Shown: positions 29,105-37,145 of the stretch, piece after piece | How positions within the stretch are numbered: the first letter of the stretch is position 1 | Layout: every line of letters begins with the position of its first letter | Source: a virus | Reading direction: 5' to 3' (one strand) | DNA length: 42,815 nucleotides | Virus record (IMG/VR): IMGVR_UViG_3300025941_000046 | Span: 1 to 42,815 of that record | Position numbers and translations under genes: made by a program | The notes under the pieces: model-generated | Told to the model about the DNA's origin: nothing | Database searches by the model: none | What the model saw: the letters and a program-made list of their open reading frames with translations, nothing else

Positions 29105-29275
29105 TCAGTCCTCCTCAATCGGTTCGTCGGCCCAGTACTGGCTGTCGGTCAGGACGTCCGGCCGATAGCGCGCCAGCTTCTCCTTCCGGCAGCGATCGCA
29201 GACGCGGCACAGCGGGATGCCGCGCGCGTCGCTCTCCCACCAGGAGCTCTGGCCGGAGCCGCAGGGGCAGGTCAC
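29105..29275 (-). CDS. Small zinc-binding phage protein (CRVCDRCRKEKL)
   Basis: A GTG overlapping the upstream stop gives 56 residues. CPCGSGQSSWWESDARGIPL, CRVCDRCRKEKLARYRPDVL and QYWADEPIEED are all characteristic of a common small phage family with two Cys pairs. The zinc site probably folds the whole protein; no function is known. Confidence 0.65.
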   Translation of the reverse strand: MTCPCGSGQSSWWESDARGIPLCRVCDRCRKEKLARYRPDVLTDSQYWADEPIEED

Positions 29276-29613
29276 GCCATCCTCGCGTCGATCTGGTCGG
29301 CCAGGGTGAGCGCCCCAGCCAGGATCGCGTTGGTCTTCTCGTTGTCGCTGTAGTCGCAGATCACCTCGGTGCCGTTGCCGTTGCCGTAAACGAGGTTGAC
29401 GTGGCCCACCTTGCTCGCGGTGCTCCGGAACAGCAGGGTCTCCTCGTCGGTGGCGAACATCGCGGCGAAGACCTCGGCGCCCTTGGTGGACCCGGAAACG
29501 ACCCACTCCTCGCCGTCGTGCACGCTGATCTTGTAGCCGGCGGCCAGCGCGTCCTTGATGATCTGCCGCACGATCCGCTTCTCGGTGGCGATCCGCTTCT
29601 CGACATTGTCCAT
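29272..29613 (-). CDS. Conserved small phage protein
   Basis: The 113-residue protein has CGAGGAG before its ATG. IVRQIIKDALAAGYKISVHDGEEWVVSGST and VICDYSDNEKTNAILAGALTLADQI recall a phage family of unknown function seen in several hosts. Probably an alpha/beta fold. Confidence 0.6.
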   Translation of the reverse strand: MDNVEKRIATEKRIVRQIIKDALAAGYKISVHDGEEWVVSGSTKGAEVFAAMFATDEETLLFRSTASKVGHVNLVYGNGNGTEVICDYSDNEKTNAILAGALTLADQIDARMA

Positions 29614-29629
29614 CGGAATCTCCTCGGGG

Positions 29630-30148
29630 TTAGGCAGCGGCTTTCGCCGCCGCCTTTCTGACTGTGCCGGCCTTGGTCAGGGTCGCCTGATAGGCCAGCG
29701 CCTCGGCCTGCTTGGCCGCCTTGAACTCGGCGCCCCAGCCCTTCCGGACCATGGTGCCGGGATACTGGCCCATGCCGTATTGGCCATACTTCGCGTGCTC
29801 GGTGGTGATCATCAGCATTGTCTTGCTGTAGGGAACCATCACGCCATCCAGGCTTGACCCGGTCTGGACGGTCTCGGTGATCTCGGTGATTGGCGCGAAG
29901 TAGATCACGCCCTTGAAGAAATCATCCATCTGGACGAGGTCGCCGACCTTCAGGGTCTCGACCGGCACCTTGAGGCTCTCGGCGTAGTACTTCGCGGCTG
30001 CTGCGCCCTTGGCGGTGTAGCAGACCTTTGTGCCGTGGCACTTGAAGCACTTGGTGCCGTAGCTCTGGCAGTAGCTGTAGTTGCCGGAACCGCCGCACCG
30101 CGAGCAGCTCTGCATCTCGAAGCCCAATTTGGAAACCATCCCAGTCAT
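29630..30148 (-). CDS. DnaJ-type zinc-ribbon protein
   Basis: The ATG 8 bases after CGGAG gives 172 residues. CSRCGGSGNYSYCQSYGTKCFKCHGTKVC (about 15-43) is a paired CxxCGGSG / CFKCxG zinc ribbon. A central beta domain follows (VPVETLKVGDLVQMDDFFKGVIYFAPI, about 62-88), then a basic Ala/Lys-rich tail. Single-stranded or RNA binding is plausible. It is the only gene behind array promoter 3. Confidence 0.65.
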   Translation of the reverse strand: MTGMVSKLGFEMQSCSRCGGSGNYSYCQSYGTKCFKCHGTKVCYTAKGAAAAKYYAESLKVPVETLKVGDLVQMDDFFKGVIYFAPITEITETVQTGSSLDGVMVPYSKTMLMITTEHAKYGQYGMGQYPGTMVRKGWGAEFKAAKQAEALAYQATLTKAGTVRKAAAKAAA

Positions 30149-30174
30149 CACACTTACTCCGCTCTTACGCACGA

Positions 30175-30203
30175 CATATAATACGGTTGACTGAATGCGT
30201 CAA
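30175..30203 (-). promoter_or_regulatory. Array promoter 3
   Basis: Minus strand TTGACG, 17 bp, TATATG with a perfect TTGAC-N7-GTCAA dyad. The upstream flank ATTAAATAGC includes the TAG stop of the preceding gene. Confidence 0.9.
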
Positions 30204-30204
30204 G

Positions 30205-30387
30205 CTATTTAATGGGCTGGGCTGACTCTTTTTCGAGCTCCCGGCGGGCGATGTCGGCGAGCCTCTGCTCGTGTTCCGCCCATGCCTGATTCAGCGTTTT
30301 CGTGGTCAGCGCGCGGCGTTGAATGTCCTGTCGCTCGAAAGACCAGATGTCGTGCGAATTGCGGCGTTCGGCGGCGAAGTTGGTCAT
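30205..30387 (-). CDS. Small basic helical protein
   Basis: Sixty residues: FAAERRNSHDIWSFERQDIQ then LNQAWAEHEQRLADIARRELEKES. The stop lies in the flank of array promoter 3. The ATG overlaps the stop of the 29-residue gene (TGATG). Unrecognised. Confidence 0.5.
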   Translation of the reverse strand: MTNFAAERRNSHDIWSFERQDIQRRALTTKTLNQAWAEHEQRLADIARRELEKESAQPIK

Positions 30388-30476
30388 CACGCCATCTCCA
30401 GAGCCGAGGCTTTCCACTCGGCTTGCATCAGCAGGAAAATGCCGACCGCGGCGATCGCGGCAGCGAGGAGGAACAT
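30387..30476 (-). CDS. 29-residue membrane peptide
   Basis: MFLLAAAIAAVGIFLLMQAE begins a one-helix membrane peptide. AAAGGAG stands 7 bases before the ATG, and the sequence around it (GGAGCCGTGTGATGTT) is repeated at the start of the next-upstream gene. The stop overlaps the following start. Confidence 0.5.
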   Translation of the reverse strand: MFLLAAAIAAVGIFLLMQAEWKASALEMA

Positions 30477-30489
30477 CACACGGCTCCTT

Positions 30490-30729
30490 TCATCCGATGT
30501 AGAGGGTGGAGCCGATGACGGCCCCGAACTGGCCGGAGTAGATCTCCGCCTCCTCCGGGGTGGCGCTGGCGGGCAGGCCCTTGATCAGTTCCATGGCACC
30601 GGCCTTGCTGATCCTGACCCACTGCTCAGAGGTGCCGAACCGGACTTGCGCCAGCACCTCGCTGGCCTCCCGAACCGCCCGCTTGAACGCGGGCACGGTC
30701 ATGATGCTGATCTCGGTCTCGGCCAACAT
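30490..30729 (-). CDS. Small hypothetical protein
   Basis: The 79-residue protein has EISIMTVPAFKRAVREASEVLAQVRFGTSEQWVRISKAGAMELI, an alpha/beta pattern. Its start shares GGAGCCGTGTGATGTT with the downstream membrane-peptide gene. It overlaps the previous gene by one base. Confidence 0.5.
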   Translation of the reverse strand: MLAETEISIMTVPAFKRAVREASEVLAQVRFGTSEQWVRISKAGAMELIKGLPASATPEEAEIYSGQFGAVIGSTLYIG

Positions 30730-30986
30730 CACACGGCTCCCTTCAGGGGGTAATAGGTGCAGGACCCGGTGAAGCCCGAGGGCCTGTAACCGAACTCGAC
30801 CCCAGCCTTGACCAGCTCGTAATAGGTCGCGCCCCCATATCCGGGGAACTTGCTGCCACTCTTCACCAGCGACCACAGGAACTTCTCGCCGTTCCAGCCG
30901 GAGGTCAGGGCATACTTGAACTCGCCGCCGGCCTTCAGGATCTCCAGCGCCCTGGCGGCCCGGGGGGAGAGCTTCATGGTGGTCAT
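30729..30986 (-). CDS. Small protein behind array promoter 4
   Basis: The 85-residue product (CGGAG upstream) contains KLSPRAARALEILKAGGEFKYALTSGWNGEKFLWSLV and YYELVKAGVEFGY, compatible with a small winged-helix fold. Function unknown. Confidence 0.5.
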   Translation of the reverse strand: MTTMKLSPRAARALEILKAGGEFKYALTSGWNGEKFLWSLVKSGSKFPGYGGATYYELVKAGVEFGYRPSGFTGSCTYYPLKGAV

Positions 30987-31013
30987 GGGAAATACTCCGT
31001 CCTTACAAAGCGG

Positions 31014-31042
31014 AGTATAAGTTACCTGACCTATTGCGTCAA
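31014..31042 (-). promoter_or_regulatory. Array promoter 4
   Basis: Minus strand TTGACG, 17 bp, TATACT, with GTCAG in the dyad position. The flank TTAAATGTC includes the TAA stop of the preceding gene. The leader contains the short inverted repeat ACTCCG...CGGAGT. Confidence 0.9.
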
Positions 31043-31047
31043 GACAT

Positions 31048-31608
31048 TTAATCGGCGTCAGGCGACTTTTCTGCCGGCTTCCCGTCCGGATATTTGCGCC
31101 AGCCGACCGGGCGCCCGCGCGGTGCCGGTGGAGGCTGCGGCCGATCGTCGTCGGCATAGCGCCAGCCAGGGGACCGCTTCACCGCCCGCTCCGACACCGC
31201 CGCCTTGGTGATGCCGAGCGCGCGAGCCGCCTCGGCCGCGGACGGAAACCTGCCATGCGGTGTGATGATCTCGCGCGCGTTGAACGGCGGCGGCTTCTCG
31301 GTGACCGGGCGCTTGCGCACCTGCCACACTCGACCGTCAACAGCCTTCGCCTGCACCGCCAGGATGGACGCCGCACGCTCGGGGTCGACCCGGAACCAGT
31401 CGGACCCCTTGACCCGCGCATTGCGCAGCTTGGCCATCACAGCGCTCTGCAGCGCGCCGCGTTCCTGCGGCGGCACGATCCAGCCGGCAACCAGCTCGAT
31501 CGGCAGGGGACAATGCGGACGCATTTCAGCTACAACCGCGGCCGGATCCGGCGAGATACCGAAGAAGACGAAGCGGGCGCACGAGGCGATAAAGTTCACA
31601 GGTTCCAT
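31048..31608 (-). CDS. GIY-YIG-related (T5orf172-like) protein with C-terminal NUMOD-type module
   Basis: The 186-residue protein has an N-terminal part (NFIASCARFVFFGISPDPAAVVAEM to LPIELVAGWIVPPQE, then VKGSDWFRVDPERAASIL, about 5-86) resembling the T5orf172 / MUG113 branch of GIY-YIG-like domains. I cannot see a full catalytic set. Residues about 113-155 (ITPHGRFPSAAEAARALGITKAAVSERAVKRSPGWRYADD) are a DNA-binding module closely matching the end of the 7090-7584 nuclease. A Pro-rich basic tail follows. Confidence 0.55.
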   Translation of the reverse strand: MEPVNFIASCARFVFFGISPDPAAVVAEMRPHCPLPIELVAGWIVPPQERGALQSAVMAKLRNARVKGSDWFRVDPERAASILAVQAKAVDGRVWQVRKRPVTEKPPPFNAREIITPHGRFPSAAEAARALGITKAAVSERAVKRSPGWRYADDDRPQPPPAPRGRPVGWRKYPDGKPAEKSPDAD

Positions 31609-31616
31609 GGTGTGGC

Positions 31617-31645
31617 CATGTATGGCGGTTGACGGGATATGTCAA
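31617..31645 (-). promoter_or_regulatory. Array promoter 5
   Basis: Minus strand TTGACA, 17 bp, TACATG with a perfect TTGAC-N7-GTCAA dyad and flank TTAAATAGC. Only 8 bases separate the -10 box from the ATG, so the transcript would be almost leaderless. Confidence 0.85.
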
Positions 31646-31683
31646 GCTATTTAACCCGGACCAGGGGTAAGCTGCCGCTACCG

Positions 31684-31830
31684 ATGAAGCTCGACCACGA
31701 GCTGCGATGCACGGCGTGCCGCGGCGATGCGACGGCCGGCTACGTCGCGGAACACAGCCCGCTGGTGCGGCCAGAGGAGCGGCTCTGCCTGCGCTGCTAC
31801 GGCGTGAGGCGGCAGGCGGTGAAGCGATGA
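31684..31830 (+). CDS. Small zinc-ribbon protein, first gene of the packaging operon
   Basis: I choose the ATG at 31684: 48 residues, with CTACRGDAT (about 9-17) and RLCLRCYGVRR (about 33-43) forming a CxxC...CxxC ribbon. The ribosome site is weak. It overlaps the next gene by ATGA. Confidence 0.5.
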   Translation: MKLDHELRCTACRGDATAGYVAEHSPLVRPEERLCLRCYGVRRQAVKR

Positions 31831-32090
31831 CCGACGACGCCATGGTCGGCCTGGACGAGGCGCTGGACCGGGCGGAGCGCGTGCTGCGCGGCGAGGACAT
31901 TACCAACGAGGCCGCGGCTGCAGCGATCGCGGCAGGCACCATCCCAGCCTACTACGGCCCTGACGCGACGGCGGAGAGCGTCAGCAAGGTCTGGCTCGTG
32001 ATGTGGGACCGGATGAAGGGCAGCCGGCCCGGCGACGAGTGGTTCTACCTGTCCAATGCCATTGGCTGGGCCGCGCGCGCCACCGCCTGA
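31827..32090 (+). CDS. Small acidic protein
   Basis: The 87-residue product (DEALDRAERVLRGEDITNEAAAAAIAAGTIPAYYGPDATAES, WLVMWDRMKGSRPGDEWFYLSNAIGW) has no family I recognise. It is coupled to the gene before and overlaps the next one by 35 bases. Confidence 0.5.
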   Translation: MTDDAMVGLDEALDRAERVLRGEDITNEAAAAAIAAGTIPAYYGPDATAESVSKVWLVMWDRMKGSRPGDEWFYLSNAIGWAARATA

Positions 32091-32283
32091 CGGCACTCTG
32101 GTGCGTGTCGTCGGCCCGAACTTCGTGGCCGGTCTGATCGTCGACAACGATCGTGTGGTCTATGCGGCGCCGATCCTGCGGCGGCTGCTCTGGCAGGACG
32201 CCGACGAGCTGCGGGAGATCTTCCAGCGCCGCGGGTGGAAAGCAACGATCGTGCGGGAGCGCCGGTTTTTCCCCCGCCTTTAG
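32056..32283 (+). CDS. Conserved small phage protein (GPNFVAGLIVDN)
   Basis: VRVVGPNFVAGLIVDNDRVVYAAPILRRLLWQDADELREIFQRRGW is a compact alpha/beta pattern I recognise from many phage genomes, usually before the terminase. The ATG at 32056 gives 75 residues; a GTG at 32101 (60 residues) starts just before the conserved part and is an alternative. Confidence 0.6.
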   Translation: MPLAGPRAPPPDGTLVRVVGPNFVAGLIVDNDRVVYAAPILRRLLWQDADELREIFQRRGWKATIVRERRFFPRL

Positions 32284-32301
32284 AAGCACAAAGGGAAATA
32301 C

Positions 32302-32766
32302 ATGCCGTCTGATCTCGGCGGGCGTCCCGCGCATGAGGTAACGCCCGAGCGCCAGAACACCGTGCAGGTGATGCACGCCAATGGCATCTCGCACCGCATC
32401 ATCGCCAAGGCCGTCGGCATCGACGTGAAGACGTTGCGCAAGTGGTATCGCACCGAGCTTCGCGACGCCCACGAGGAGGTCGAGGCGATGATGGGTGCCG
32501 CGCTGATCTCGGCCGCGAACAAGGGCGCCTGGGGGGCCGCGAAATACTGGCTGACCGTCAACGGCGCCGCGCGCTGGCGCGTGCCTGAGCGGCACCTCAT
32601 CGGCGGCGATCCCGACTCGCCACCCGTCCGCGTCGATGTCGACCAGATGACCGAGGCCGAGATTGCAGAAGAGCTCGACGCTATCCGAGAACGACGCCGA
32701 ATTGCGGCTGGAGCGCGCGCTCTGGCAGAAGCACTGCCGAAGCGATCTAACGGCGTGGGCCACTGA
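32302..32766 (+). CDS. terS: Terminase small subunit
   Basis: The 154-residue protein has AAAGGGA before its ATG. Its N-terminal helix-turn-helix (EVTPERQNTVQVMHANGISHRIIAKAVGIDVKTLRKWYRTEL, about 12-53) is the usual DNA-recognition part of small terminases. A helical oligomerisation region and a Glu/Arg-rich tail follow. It directly precedes and overlaps the large subunit, which supports the role of recognising the packaging site. Confidence 0.7.
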   Translation: MPSDLGGRPAHEVTPERQNTVQVMHANGISHRIIAKAVGIDVKTLRKWYRTELRDAHEEVEAMMGAALISAANKGAWGAAKYWLTVNGAARWRVPERHLIGGDPDSPPVRVDVDQMTEAEIAEELDAIRERRRIAAGARALAEALPKRSNGVGH

Positions 32767-34106
32767 GGCGCTGCGGGCCTACGGAGAAACGCCCGCCCGG
32801 CATCACGCCTTCCTGCTGCGCGAGCTCGAGACCGTCGCCCGCGGCGAGGTCGACCGGCTGATGATCTTCATGCCGCCCGGCAGCGCCAAGACCAGATACG
32901 CTTCGATCGTGTTCCCCGCCTGGATGATGGCGCAGCGCGTGGGGGTCGACATGATCGGCGCCTCGCACACCGGCGACTACGCCGAGGACCTGTCGCTGCA
33001 GCTCATCCGGCTGATCCAGGAGAACAGCGACACGCTCGGCTACAAACTGCTCAACGACAGCCGCAAGCTCTGGCGCACCGACAAACGCGGCCAATACCGG
33101 GCGGCGGGCGCCAACGGGGCCATCACCGGACGCCGCGCCGATCTCGTGCTGATCGACGACCCGATCAAAGGCCGCGAGGACGCCGACAGCGAGATCATGC
33201 GCGACAAGGTGTGGGGGTGGTATCGCCGAGGTCGTCACCCGGCTCAAGCCACGCGCCCGCATAGTGCTCATACAGACTCGCTGGCACCAAGACGACCTCG
33301 CCGGCCGGATCCTGAACAGCAGCCGCGCATCCGAATGGCACGTCATCGAGCTGCCTGCCTTCGCCGGTGAGAATGACCCGATCGGCCGCGCACCCGGCGA
33401 GGCGCTCTGGCCGGAGTGGGAAGACAGGGTCGCACTCGAACGCAAACGCGACGAGGTCGGCCCGCGTGAATGGTCAGCCCTGTTCCAGCAGCGCCCAACG
33501 CCGCTCGAAGGCGCGCTGTTCAGGCCCGCCCAGATCCAGGTGCTCGATGCGCCGCCGGTCTGCGTCGCCACCGTGCGCGCCTGGGACCTCGCCGCCACCT
33601 CGGCAGCCCTCGGCGGCAACCCTGATTGGACGCGCGGCCTGAAACTCGGGAGGACGCAGAATGGTGGCTACGTCATCCTCGATCTTGTCTCGATGCGCGG
33701 CGGGCCCGACGAAGTGCTCGCGGCCGTAGTCAACACCGCCAAGCTCGACGGCAAGACGGTCAAGATCCGACTACCGGAGGATCCCGGCCAAGCCGGCAAG
33801 CAGCAGACGCTGTATTATGGCCGCCACCTCGCCGGTTACATGGTGACCAACGATCGCGAGACCGGCGACAAGGTGACGCGGGCCAGCCCAGTCGCCAGTC
33901 AGGTCAACATCGGCAACGTCGCCATGGTGCGCGCCTCCTGGAACCTGGAGCTGCGCGACGAGCTCATCGACTTCCCGAACGGGCTGCACGACGACATCGT
34001 CGATGCGCTCTCCGGTGCCTTCGGTGTGGTCGGCCTGGGCCTGCAGGGCATCCGCATTTCGCCCGAGGCCATGAGCCGCTTCGCCACCCGCGTGGTGCAC
34101 CGATGA
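32663..34106 (+). CDS. terL: Terminase large subunit, split by a frameshift near 33222
   Basis: The motor ATPase/nuclease is encoded in two frames. The first (TTG at 32663, start uncertain) has FMPPGSAKTRYAS as Walker A (about 70-82), SHTGDYAED, and LVLIDDPIKGRED as Walker B (about 161-173). It then runs out of register after DKVWGWYR. The second resumes at about 33229 with EVVTRLKPRARIVLIQTRWHQDDLAGRI. It carries the nuclease part: RAWDLAAT, then PEDPGQAGKQQ and a final DFPNGLHDDIVDALSG. The change is +1 (or -2) and follows a run of five G (33213-33217). A sequencing error, a real mutation or recoding are all possible. All key motifs survive. Confidence 0.85.
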
Positions 34107-36955
34107 TCCGCCTGCTGCCGCGCCTGCGCCGGCCGACTGAGCCGCCGCGGCAGCGCGTCGAGCCGACCGTGACATGGCCACAGCGTGCGCCGATGAGGGT
34201 GTCGATCTCCGCGCTCGCCGCCAGCCTCAGCAAGCCGGCGCCGCCTGAGCCCAAGATCAACCCGTTCCAAATGCCTCGCTATCCCAAGGGCGTCCTGCCG
34301 AACGGCCGCACCGAGCTGGCGATGGACGAGAACACGACGCAGATCGTCGCCTCGGCCTGGGACTTCGGGGCAGCCCTTCACGGGCTTTGGGCCGAAGGCA
34401 TAGGGTTTATGGGATATCCCTACCTCGCGGAGCTCAGCCAACGCGCCGAGTATCGCCGCGCCTCCGAGGTCATCGCCGAGGAGATGACCCGCAAGTGGAT
34501 CAAGCTGCGGGCGACCGGCGACGACGACAAGGCCGACAAGATCAAGGTGCTGGGCGATCGGCTCGAGCAGTTCCATGTGCGGGACGTGTTCCGCGAGGTG
34601 CTGGAATTCGACGGCTTCTTCGGACTCGGCTTCGTCTACCTGGACTTTGGCGACACCGACACCGACGAGCTCCGCACGCCGCTGGTAGCCTCGCCGGAGA
34701 AGATCGGCCATCACCGCCTCAAGGCAATCCGCGCCGTCGATCCGACCTGGACCGCGCCGAATCGCTACGACGCCCGCGACCCGACCTCGCCCACGTTCTA
34801 CCGGCCGCAGTCGTGGTTCATGATGGGGCGGGAGATCCACACGACCCGGCTGCTGTCCGTGGTCTCGCGTCCGCTGCCCGACATCCTGAAGCCCGCCTAC
34901 AATTTCGGCGGCTTGTCGCTGTCGCAGCTCATGAAGCCCTACGTCGACAACTGGCTGCGCACCCGCCAGAGCGTCTCCGACCTGATCAACGCGTTCACCG
35001 TGTTCAACCTCTCGACGAACCTCGAGGGGCTGCTGACCGGCGCCGGCGGTGAGGCGGAGAACCAGCGCCTGGAGATCATGACCAACATCCGCAGCAACCG
35101 CGGGATGCTGGTGACCGACAAGGCCACCGAGGAGCTCAAGAACATCAGCGCGCCGTTGGGCACGCTCGACAAGCTGCAGGCGCAGAGCCAGGAGCAGATC
35201 TGCTCGGTGATCGCCGTGCCGCTCGTGAAGTATCTCGGCGTGACGCCATCGGGCCTGAACGCCAGCGCGGACGGCGAGATCCGCGTGTTCTACGACGGAA
35301 TCAAAGCGAGGCAGGAGAAGGTGTGCACCGACAAGGTCCGCACCATCTTGCAGATCCTGCAGCTCGACGAGTGGAGCGAGGTCGATCCGGAGATCGACTT
35401 CGAATGGGTGCCGCTCTGGGAGCTGGACGAGGCGTCCGCGGCGACCGTGCGCAAGACCAACGCCGACACCGACGCCGTGCTGGTCGAGGTCGGCGCGATC
35501 GACCCGGACGAGGTGCGCCAGCGCATCGCCGCCGAGCCGGAAAGCCCCTATGCCGGGCTCGACCTCTCCAAGCCAGCCCCGGGCCCGCCCGCAGCCGCCG
35601 GCATGGAAGGCGAGATGCCGCCGGAGGGCGGCCAGGACATCGATCCGGCGACCTCGCACGCCATCTTCACCGCGCTGCGCGACCACGGTGTGGCGGATCC
35701 GACGGCCGAGGCGCTGCTCGAAGCGCTGCAGCTTGGCGGTGCCGGCGAGGACGTAGAGCAGGCGCTGCTCGCCGCCCTGCGCAGCGGGGACGATGCGGGC
35801 GTAGGCAAGGCTCTGATCGCTGCGTTGGGCGGGACCGACAGCGTCTTCCTCGAGGCGCTCAAGGCGAACGACGACCAGCCCTTCCAGAAGACGCTGATGG
35901 GCGCGTTCGCGCAGGACGCTGCCGAGTTCAAGGAGTCCGACCATCCGCGCGGCCAGCCGGGCAATGCCGGGCAGTTCGGTCCGGGCGGCGGCGGCAAGGG
36001 AGCTGGCAAGAAGAAGGCCGGCGGAGAGGGGAAAGAGCAGGCCGGGCAGAAGGGCGCCGAGGGCGCCCCAGCCGCGGGCGAGGCAGCGAAGAAGTCGCCG
36101 GCTTCGAGCCTGATGCCGAACCCGAAGAGGTATTCCGAGGCGGAAGCTCGCGAGCTCGGCGCCAAGATCGCGGCCTCGGTCGGCGCCACGCAGGCGGTCA
36201 GCGAAGCCCGCCGCAAAGTCCTGGCCATGAACGGGGCGCAGAGTATCGATCCGGTCGAGAAGGACGGCCATATCGACGCCGCCGGCGAGTTCACACCCGA
36301 GCGGGCTGCGCTGCATGACAAGCTGCTGAACGACATCTTCACGCCCGAGGCTATCGAGCGGGCGCTGCCCAGGAAGGGGGAAAAGCCGGTGGTCGTCGTG
36401 CTCGGCGGCCGCGGCGGATCCGGCAAGTCGTGGCTGACCGACACAGAGAAGGGCGGACCGGTCGACAAATCGAAGTTCATCCTGATCGACGCCGACCACT
36501 TCAAGGGCGAGCTGCCGGAATATCAGGGCTGGAACGCCGCCCAGCTGCACGAGGAAAGCGACCTCCTGGTCAGGCGGGCGGAAGATCGGGCGCGGAACCT
36601 CGGGCTGAACATCGTGCACGACGCCACCCTGAAGTCGGCCAAGAGCATCAACGAGCGGGTCGATCGCTACGCCAAGGACGGTTACGACATCCACGGCCAC
36701 TACATGCACCTGTCGCCGGAGATGGCGACCGAGCGGGCGACCAAGCGGTTCGCCAGAGGCCAGGAGAAGACCGGCAAGGGCCGGTTCGTGCCGCCCGAGA
36801 TCATCCTGGGCAACACCGACAACGAAAAGAACTTCGATGCGCTGATTCCGCTGTTCAAGGAATGGAGCGTGTTTGACAATAGCGGCGACGCCCCCAGATT
36901 TGTGGATGGCAGCAGGGACTATGGCGGTGCCAAAGGACAAGGACGCAAAGACTGA
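34103..36955 (+). CDS. Portal protein (DUF1073 type) fused to a zeta-toxin-like kinase
   Basis: The ATG overlaps the terminase stop, giving 950 residues, about twice a normal portal. Residues about 60-470 are a DUF1073-type portal (GFMGYPYLAELSQRAEYRRA, LSLSQLMKPYVDNWLRTRQS, LEIMTNIRSNRGMLVTDK, VPLVKYLGVTPSGLNASADGE). A helical, Ala-rich part and a linker with HPRGQPGNAGQFGPGGGGKG follow. Residues about 755-945 are a P-loop kinase of the zeta/PezT family: VVVVLGGRGGSGKSWL (Walker A), LIDADHFKGELPEYQGW, LHEESDLLVRRAEDRA, NIVHDATLK and GKGRFVPPEII. The kinase could be carried in the virion vertex and act on nucleotide sugars after cleavage; that is inference. Confidence 0.8.
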   Translation: MIRLLPRLRRPTEPPRQRVEPTVTWPQRAPMRVSISALAASLSKPAPPEPKINPFQMPRYPKGVLPNGRTELAMDENTTQIVASAWDFGAALHGLWAEGIGFMGYPYLAELSQRAEYRRASEVIAEEMTRKWIKLRATGDDDKADKIKVLGDRLEQFHVRDVFREVLEFDGFFGLGFVYLDFGDTDTDELRTPLVASPEKIGHHRLKAIRAVDPTWTAPNRYDARDPTSPTFYRPQSWFMMGREIHTTRLLSVVSRPLPDILKPAYNFGGLSLSQLMKPYVDNWLRTRQSVSDLINAFTVFNLSTNLEGLLTGAGGEAENQRLEIMTNIRSNRGMLVTDKATEELKNISAPLGTLDKLQAQSQEQICSVIAVPLVKYLGVTPSGLNASADGEIRVFYDGIKARQEKVCTDKVRTILQILQLDEWSEVDPEIDFEWVPLWELDEASAATVRKTNADTDAVLVEVGAIDPDEVRQRIAAEPESPYAGLDLSKPAPGPPAAAGMEGEMPPEGGQDIDPATSHAIFTALRDHGVADPTAEALLEALQLGGAGEDVEQALLAALRSGDDAGVGKALIAALGGTDSVFLEALKANDDQPFQKTLMGAFAQDAAEFKESDHPRGQPGNAGQFGPGGGGKGAGKKKAGGEGKEQAGQKGAEGAPAAGEAAKKSPASSLMPNPKRYSEAEARELGAKIAASVGATQAVSEARRKVLAMNGAQSIDPVEKDGHIDAAGEFTPERAALHDKLLNDIFTPEAIERALPRKGEKPVVVVLGGRGGSGKSWLTDTEKGGPVDKSKFILIDADHFKGELPEYQGWNAAQLHEESDLLVRRAEDRARNLGLNIVHDATLKSAKSINERVDRYAKDGYDIHGHYMHLSPEMATERATKRFARGQEKTGKGRFVPPEIILGNTDNEKNFDALIPLFKEWSVFDNSGDAPRFVDGSRDYGGAKGQGRKD

Positions 36956-37145
36956 GAAGCCCGCCACCGAGGGCGACGGGCAGGTGATGGGCTATCCGGC
37001 GGAATACTGGGAGAACGATGTGCCAGACCTGGGCATCGATCCAGCAAAGCGCTATCGCGCGGCGGACCGCGAGAAGATGGATAGGCAGCTCGACGCCGAT
37101 CGCAAGGTGATCGAAGACATCCGCCGCAGGCGCGGGGAAAGCTAG
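36921..37145 (+). CDS. Small protein overlapping the kinase end (antitoxin or head-accessory candidate)
   Basis: The ATG at 36921 with AGGGA just upstream gives 74 residues and overlaps the portal-kinase gene by 35 bases. PAEYWENDVPDLGIDPAKRYRAADREKMDRQLDADRKVIEDIRRRR is mostly helical. A small helical gene coupled to a zeta-like kinase recalls epsilon antitoxins, but I see no sequence match to epsilon. Confidence 0.5.
   Translation: MAVPKDKDAKTEKPATEGDGQVMGYPAEYWENDVPDLGIDPAKRYRAADREKMDRQLDADRKVIEDIRRRRGES

Noticed and set aside
31630-31660. A rightward promoter made from the same TTGAC dyad in front of the packaging operon
   Set aside because: The dyad also places TTGACG on the + strand, but no -10 box lies at 16-18 bp spacing.
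33899-36967. A 1022-codon open frame on the minus strand opposite the portal-kinase gene
   Set aside because: The + strand frame has clear portal and kinase motifs; high third-position GC keeps the antisense frame open. No motif or ribosome site supports it.
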